From: Seison nebaliae
Lineage: Eukaryota > Rotifera > Pararotatoria > Seisonacea > Seisonidae
Direction of reading: 5' to 3'
DNA: 34,489 nucleotides
Assembly (NCBI GenBank): GCA_023231475.1
Contig: JALJEE010003270.1
Location: 1-34,489, forward strand
In this document: piece by piece, positions 28,527 to 34,489 of the stretch
How positions within the stretch are numbered: the first letter of the stretch is position 1
Layout of the letters: each line of letters opens with the position of its first letter
Position numbers and translations under genes: made by a program
Notes under the pieces: model-generated
The model's input: only the letters and a program-made list of their open reading frames with translations
Databases searched by the model: none
What the model was told of the DNA's origin: nothing

Positions 28527-31500
28527 ATTTGCCACAAACAAAAAAAGAGAAGAATCATATATTAACTCGTTATTTCTGACAAGATGGTTTGATCGATCTT
28601 GCACCGGAATTGTTGTTATTGATGAAAGGAGAAGAATCGAAATTATCACAATCTTGTCAATATTGCCCATTTTATTTAATTTTGAATCATTTGAATGAAT
28701 AAACCCTTAAATTATTCCCATATATCTAATCTAAGAAGACTAATCTAAAATTCGCCTCTAAATGTGAAAAAAAGAGGAAACTATTCTAAACGATTTCTAA
28801 TGATCATCTGAGAGTGATTAAAGAGGAAAGACGAACCGATGGCTGTGAATCTACTTAATGAGATCTTTCATTTCAACTAATTATCTTAAACATCAATCAT
28901 TCGAACTCTTTTCATAGAAAATCTTTCCACATAAATGTTACATAAACATCGTTCTATTCAACGATATCCAGAAGCTTCTACGATCAATCTAGACAGATTG
29001 TTTATTCAACAACTTTCTCTTCACTAGCAAAACTGTTTTAAAAACGTCCAACAGATCGTGTGTTAACAGAATCCTGTTATCGGTTCGAATTGTTCACAGG
29101 AAAAAATAAGTCGATTTATCTGATCTCTCTCCATCATTTCATTTCACGAAAGTTTCAAAATTTTAATATTTTTAAAATTTAAGGAAAAATATCTTACAAT
29201 TGTCTTGTTAGAATGGATATTATATTAATTTTTTCTATCAATCAACATGTAGAATAATTCAGTTTCAGAAATAATTTTATGTTTATTGATATTTTTTGAC
29301 GAATTGATGTAGAATTTAAAGAATATAATTTTTGAAGTTAAATGAAATAGTAAAAATTTTGATTTTTTAAAATTTAGTAGCTAGTTTTATGGGAAAGTTA
29401 AATTCCCTTTAAACTCTAAATGAACTAGAATAAAATTAAGTAAAGTTTAATAAATTTATAACTAGTAAATTTAATGAAAGAGAGAGCATGGAGAATAATC
29501 AATACCGTGCTGACTCATTATCTGATAAAAAGAAGTACAGAAACTGAGAGATGAATAATAAGAAGAATTGTGCAAATCAAAAATTTTGCGTTTCAGAGCT
29601 TCAAATCTAAATTAGAATAATTAGGAAATAGTCTTAAGGAAGTCATTTGTCAATTAATTGGCAAAATAAAAAGAAGTATTACAAGCGAATGACTTGTGCA
29701 TAATGCAAATGGATATGAGAATTAGCAGAAGTTTCCTATCATGATCTTATTCATTTGTCAATTATAAAAAAAGAAATTTTGTATAAATTCTACAATTTCC
29801 ATAGGTGAGAAGTGTTCAAATGAATATTGGTCTTTTCGTTTAGGGAAGTGAAACAAATATTAAGGGAGAAAGAATTCTTTCTCACCATTTCCTCTTAATC
29901 GTTGTCATTGACATTGTTTGATTGTTAAGGGTAAGAGAAATCATATAAATAAATCATATCAATATATCAATCACAAAAGAAAATTAGTAAATTGATATGT
30001 CCATGATTTTATTATGATTAAATTATGAACGTATAAAAATTATGGAAGAGAACGAGACATAGATGAGAAAAGGTCAGAGAAGAAGATTGAACGAATATTA
30101 CGTGAATTACATTATGTGTCATGGAAAATGAGAAACTTTGTCTTGTTGTATGGAACATATTTCTGTAATAATACGTAGTGTCGTAATAAAGGAATGTTAA
30201 TTTGCTTTTTATTCATACAAATAACTATCGCTTGTCTATGGTGGTGGTAGAGGTATTTCAATACGACATCGGACATTTATGTCCCTATATCGTTCCAACT
30301 TCTCCGACAGTTAGAAATGGACAAATTAATTCCTGATAATACTGGGAGGTTAGTTCATCTTCTTCTAATATGTCCCATTATCTTTCAATCATTTTCGATG
30401 TTTTCCTCAAGACCAATTTGGAGACTTAATCACTAATTCCAAGGAATTTTCATGTCGTATTTTAAATTAATTAATTTTTTTTGGAAAATAGGTCAAATGA
30501 CTTAAGTTATTTCGTGATATTATTATTATTCGCTTTCTACATATTTATCGATTATCGAATGACTTTGTAAAAATGAGAAATTCTATTACATATTAACAGA
30601 AATTATCTTGGAAAGATTCAAAATGATAAATATGAAATTTATTCTCATTTCAGTTTCGTCACTCATCGACTCTCATTCCTCTCAATACTCAAATCTATAA
30701 TATGGGAAGATATTTAAATTTATTATCCTTCAGCATCATTTTTATGAAATCTATTTAATCAACAATTCGATAAATGTTAGAAATTATTTGTGAAATTATT
30801 TGTGAAATTGTTCTCAAAGTTTGTTTGTGAGTAGTAGAGAGAGACAGATCTGCCAATTCACAAATCTGCCAAAACAAGAGAAGACGATGAATGTTGATAT
30901 GTCCCAAATGAAATATGTTGATAATATAAAATGTTACGTAATGTGAGAAATAGGAGACCAGTGAATGAATGTTTTAGTAAGAACCAACTAATTTTACGTA
31001 GACGATTGTAAATAAATGAATTTACTGGTTGTTTACCATAAATAGCACGAATGAAAAGTTTCTACAAAATAGGAGGGAGAGAACATAAACATTTTATATA
31101 GACATAATATTATGTTTGTATATTGTATCTAACGTATCCTAATGATTATTTGTTTCTATATAATTGGATGAGTGTGTGTGTATGTGTGTGATGATGATGA
31201 TGATGATGATGTGTATGTTTCATGAGATGGAATTAATAATTTTCTTATTAAGTTCTCTCGTATACATTTAAGAAGAGGTGAAAGAAATAATTAATCCATA
31301 TTTCATATTAACTCTATTTCTCCGTGAATATTTCAGATTATTATTATTGATTTTTCTCGTTTTCTGTTATGTAGCTACCATTCGACTCATGGGACTAGTT
31401 GCCAATCATTGAGGAAGTGTACAATGAAGTGTTATAATCGTTCGGTATATACTTCCCTCTCAAAATAAATAAGTGGGAGATATATTAACGAATTAAACAT

Positions 31501-31585
31501 AGTGAGAATCAACAAAATTTTATAAAAAGAATGATAAATGGTGATGTTAATAATTGAACGATAATTACTTGAGAAAAATTGTGAG
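28527..31585. other. 3-kb intergenic region without supported gene
   Basis: This is the longest gene-free stretch in the window. It is AT-rich with scattered short islands that are less so, for example about 30238-30345, where an ATG frame of 33 codons (MVVVEVFQYDIGHLCPYIV...) ends in TGA. A perfect small hairpin CAATCT-AGAC-AGATTG lies at 28985-29000. A GT/ATG microsatellite lies at 31171-31217. I see no protein exon with homology, no tRNA and no transposon ends. It could contain the distal promoter or 5' UTR of the DHHC gene or an RNA gene that I cannot recognise. Confidence 0.5.
31171..31217. repeat. GT and ATG microsatellite
   Basis: A (GT)n run interrupted by TATG and followed by six ATG/GAT units. 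It lies in non-coding DNA about 370 bp upstream of the DHHC gene. Confidence 0.9.
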
Positions 31586-33091
31586 ATGAACAAAAACTAT
31601 AAAGATGACACGACAAAGAAATTTGTTCCAAGATGGCAAATCTATCCTTCAAGGAATCATTTCTATTGCAACGGAAAATGTGTCGGTGGACCCGATCAAC
31701 CACTTGTCGTTACAGTAATCATAATAATTCTCGTCATTTCTGGATGTATTTTCTACGATTGTTATACCATCAAAACACATGTAACGATTTATGCGATGAT
31801 TGTTGACATTTTCATTTCCATCATTCTCCTCTCCACATACCTTTTCACTTCGTGTATGGATCCGGGAATAATTAGTCGTCCAATGTCTGATGAAATCTTC
31901 CAACTCATTCAGCAACATCAATTAACAGTAAATGATGATGCGAAATTGATACAAATTGCACCAGCTCAAATCATCAATATTAAAAATGTGGAATGTCAAG
32001 TGAAATATTGTGTAACTTGTCGTCATTATCGACCTCCACGCACTTCACATTGTTCACGATGTGACAATTGTGTTGAACGGTTCGACCATCATTGTCCCTG
32101 GGTGGGCAATTGTGTGGGAAAGAGGAATTATCGATTCTTTTATCTATTTCTTCTTTTCTGTTCTCTACAATGTATTTATGGTTCTGCTTTCTCCGCTTAC
32201 GCTATCTACATCCGATACACGGAAGCTGAAGCAACCAATTCGAAAGATAATTACGATTGGCTCGCTCAATCTATTCAATCCATTATTGTCCTTCTCATTT
32301 GTCTCCTATCCGGATTTAGTGTGGTCGGTTTGGCAGTTATGCATACCAATCTCGCTTGTTTAGAATTGACAACAAATGAAGATATTAAACATACGTTCGC
32401 TAAACAATCTAATCCGTTTTCCGAAGGTGGACGTCTAACGAATTGTTGTCATAAAATTTTAGCAGGACCATTTGATCGTTCAAAATTGAATCGTTATGAT
32501 TTACTTCCGAAAAAATTCTATGAAAATGATGAGAAACGATTGAAGAGATTAATCGAGAAATATAATCATGAGGAAAGTGGAACGAAGAAAAAGAAGGATA
32601 ATAATAAGAATAATCAAAATAATTCGGGATATGTAGTCAAATCGAGTAAACGGAAAAAGAAGCCGAAAGAGAAAGACGATCAAATTAATCTTTCCACGTC
32701 CAAACTTCTCACTGATAGTAGTCTACTTTCCGTACCAATATCAAACGATCATTTCCTAACAAATCATCAACACGAACAACCATATGATCATTTATCAGAT
32801 AGTTATCATTTTAAAAATAAAAAACAAAAACAACATTACGAAATGAAGACAATCGTTAATGGACATATGTCTTTCCCAACTCATCATTCCTCCAATTCCA
32901 TTTTGGCTCAACCTCCGACGATCTCATCCGTTCGACCAGTGAACAAATTCCATAATTCGTCGACGGAGCAACCGTTTATGGATATGCCAATCGAAATGCA
33001 TGAGAACGTCAGTCTCAGTGATCAACCCATTAACATCAGTGACGACTTCTCCAATTATTGGGATTATGTTCATCCAAGTCCCATCGTCTAA
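31586..33091 (+). CDS. DHHC palmitoyltransferase, ZDHHC9/14/18 group
   Basis: Intronless, 501 residues. Four transmembrane helices (about 40-57, 67-88, 183-207, 229-252). The cysteine-rich domain is between helices 2 and 3, with YCVTCRHYRPPRTSHCSRC (141-159), then FDHHCPWVGNCVGKRNYRFF, the catalytic DHHC being residues 167-170. After helix 4 comes the LTTNED block (261-266), the TTxE motif. The N-terminal WQIYPSRNHFYCNGKCVGGPDQP is characteristic of the ZDHHC9/14/18 group (Drosophila approximated, Ras-type substrates). It transfers palmitate to Cys of cytosolic or membrane proteins at the Golgi. The C-terminal 180 residues are disordered, Lys/Asn/His-rich. The ATG used is the first in frame and fits the family N-terminus. 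Confidence 0.95.
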   Translation: MNKNYKDDTTKKFVPRWQIYPSRNHFYCNGKCVGGPDQPLVVTVIIIILVISGCIFYDCYTIKTHVTIYAMIVDIFISIILLSTYLFTSCMDPGIISRPMSDEIFQLIQQHQLTVNDDAKLIQIAPAQIINIKNVECQVKYCVTCRHYRPPRTSHCSRCDNCVERFDHHCPWVGNCVGKRNYRFFYLFLLFCSLQCIYGSAFSAYAIYIRYTEAEATNSKDNYDWLAQSIQSIIVLLICLLSGFSVVGLAVMHTNLACLELTTNEDIKHTFAKQSNPFSEGGRLTNCCHKILAGPFDRSKLNRYDLLPKKFYENDEKRLKRLIEKYNHEESGTKKKKDNNKNNQNNSGYVVKSSKRKKKPKEKDDQINLSTSKLLTDSSLLSVPISNDHFLTNHQHEQPYDHLSDSYHFKNKKQKQHYEMKTIVNGHMSFPTHHSSNSILAQPPTISSVRPVNKFHNSSTEQPFMDMPIEMHENVSLSDQPINISDDFSNYWDYVHPSPIV

Positions 33092-33833
33092 ACTTCAACG
33101 ACACAAACTTATTATACAATTCATTTTTTCTCTCCGATCATTTATACACAACACTCCCTTTATTTTACACAGTATTATTTCAGTTCAGGATTATTCAAAT
33201 CAAATATTCTGATCTATTCACCGATTCGAATTTTATTTATACGAGAATTCTTTCCCATATTTTTTTCCTCTTAAAAGTTTTAATATAAAATATGCATCAT
33301 TTCACTACTAATAAAATTTTAATATTAAATTCCTGTTTCTCTTCTAAAAGATCTACAAATTACTTTAGACAAATTTCTACAAATTAAGAAACTAACAAAA
33401 TAAGAAAAATCACACTGTGTCACAATACACCACCTCACAATTTAAATTTTTCTTAATAATTTCAAATTAATAAAAATTATAAGTATCATCATAGCAAATC
33501 TGAGATTATCATAAATTGATGCTCTTATCGAATGGTAACCACGAGGAATTATGTGGTCAACCCCTTGTTTTTGTTGATGTATGAATAAAAAATGGCTATT
33601 CAATTAATGAATAATTTATAGTTTATGTATGTATAATAGATAATCTAGAAGAGAATTGTCCTATGAGTATTATCTAATATGCTTTTGTTATTTGGTCATT
33701 AATATACTTTCGAATTACTTCATTTAGGTAATGACATACAGAGTGCGTGAAAGAGGCATATATCAGACAAAAATAAATTGGAACGATCAATTTTACTTAT
33801 AATGTGTCGATGTATATGTTAATTAAGAGTCTA
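33092..33833. other. 3' UTR and intergenic
   Basis: AT-rich sequence after the DHHC gene, beginning with its 3' UTR. Open frames at 33000-33288 overlap the end of that gene in other frames and are Phe/Ile/Ser-rich noise. Nothing else is supported. Confidence 0.55.
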
Positions 33834-33912
33834 GGACATAAGAACCACGAGAGAAAAGCGTCGTGCGACAAATTAGTCACGGGACAAAAGAGCCTCGGAC
33901 AAAAGAGTCACG
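33834..33912. repeat. Degenerate tandem repeat of about 16 bp
   Basis: Five consecutive units of 15-17 bp at 33834-33849, 33850-33864, 33865-33881, 33882-33896 and 33897-33912. The best unit is GGACAAAAGAGTCACG. The last two are nearly the same, and the first three have drifted. The array is clearly richer in G and C than its AT-rich surroundings. Confidence 0.8.
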
Positions 33913-34489
33913 CAGACTTCTAAAAATAAGATATTTACTATATTATAGATAGTTCATACAATTTTATTTATTTCTTCGAAACATGATGAAAAGTCCATCG
34001 TATCAATAATCACATCAATTCATATATAAGATTGGTTTAAATTACTTAAATTTGATCGACATGATTATAACAATAATGTTATATGCACATGACGAATATT
34101 ATGCACAACCTTTTCAACTCATTTATGTTTATCTTACACTACAAACGGTTAGATTTATTTAAATAAAGGTTAAAATTTCAATTCCTCAAATTAAAACTGC
34201 TTTATTTCTTTTACTATTAAAGTATAATCGCATAATAAATTGCATCAAATGAAGTCTTCTTAAGATAAGTTGCCGTCTTATCATCATAATGTTAACCATT
34301 TAATAAGATGTTTCTTCATGTTATGCTATTTCTAAAAACCGAAATACTATTTCCAAACGCTTCCAAAAGATGAATTATTCTACAAAGAGATATTTCTTGT
34401 TCTTTAAACTGTTAATAGGAATCAGTTTTGTTAAGATATAAAAAATTACACGTTAGACACGTAATATCAGATATATGCTAAAGAGAGGA
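33913..34489. other. Intergenic to the end of the window
   Basis: AT-rich DNA with no frame longer than background, no repeat and no RNA gene that I can recognise. Confidence 0.55.

Noticed and set aside
29080-29110. T-loop-like GGTTCGAATT, a possible tRNA
   Set aside because: The flanking bases do not form a T-stem and no matching acceptor stem or anticodon arm was found nearby.
30238-30339. Small peptide frame MVVVEVFQYDIGHLCPYIV...
   Set aside because: Only 33 codons, no signal peptide, no splice junction that extends it and no homology; noted only within the intergenic entry.
542-33091. A bacterial defence system, operon, CRISPR array or integrated virus
   Set aside because: The gene set, introns and domain content are metazoan; no repeats-spacer pattern, integrase, capsid or polymerase gene is visible.

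Overview
The window is a stretch of animal nuclear DNA. It is AT-rich and gene-dense, and most genes have either no introns or very short ones (about 40-120 bp). The gene set is metazoan: presenilin, signal peptidase SEC11, a DHHC palmitoyltransferase, an LRP2BP homologue, an astacin protease with a CUB domain, a failed-axon-connections/CDR-type protein and a mitochondrial aldehyde dehydrogenase. Asn-rich tracts, short introns and large intronless genes would fit a compact invertebrate genome such as a parasitic nematode or an acariform mite. I cannot decide between these from sequence alone. No bacterial, plasmid or viral module is visible.

Layout. 1-140: four copies of a 15-bp repeat. 542-1420 (-): short-chain dehydrogenase. 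1765-5916 (+): a tandem family of two intact genes flanking a broken copy, which I read as extremely divergent ubiquitin-specific-protease-like (USP-like) proteins. 6165-8184 (-): two unrecognised, probably nuclear or low-complexity proteins. 8746-9334 (+): a four-exon small membrane protein whose N-terminus resembles selenoprotein K but which has no selenocysteine or cysteine at its end. 10042-11100 (+): failed-axon-connections/CDR family. 11438-12961 (-): succinate-semialdehyde dehydrogenase. 13799-14347 (+): basic unknown. 14589-16177 (-): eight-exon LRP2BP homologue. 17206-17961 and 18870-20013 (+): unknowns, the second with four exons. 20700-22157 (+): intronless presenilin. 22623-23621 (+): BED-type zinc finger protein. 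23714-27705 (-): eleven-exon astacin metalloprotease. 27923-28526 (+): SEC11, two exons. 28527-31585: a 3-kb stretch with no gene I can support. 31586-33091 (+): DHHC palmitoyltransferase. 33834-33912: degenerate 16-bp tandem repeat, then non-coding DNA to the end.

The neighbours do not form a pathway. Several encode secretory-membrane functions (presenilin, SEC11, DHHC enzyme, SELENOK-like protein, astacin), but their orientation is mixed and nothing shows co-transcription. The strongest unexplained signals are: (1) the tandem USP-like family with catalytic-type Cys and His signatures; (2) an astacin at least 1166 residues long, with about 570 residues of unknown sequence between the protease and its Cys-rich/CUB tail; (3) an intron donor pattern in which 21 of the 24 introns I modelled start GTT rather than GTA or GTG; and (4) the Sec/Cys-less SELENOK-like gene. 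All spliced models were built by hand from splice signals and reading phase. They should be treated as predictions.
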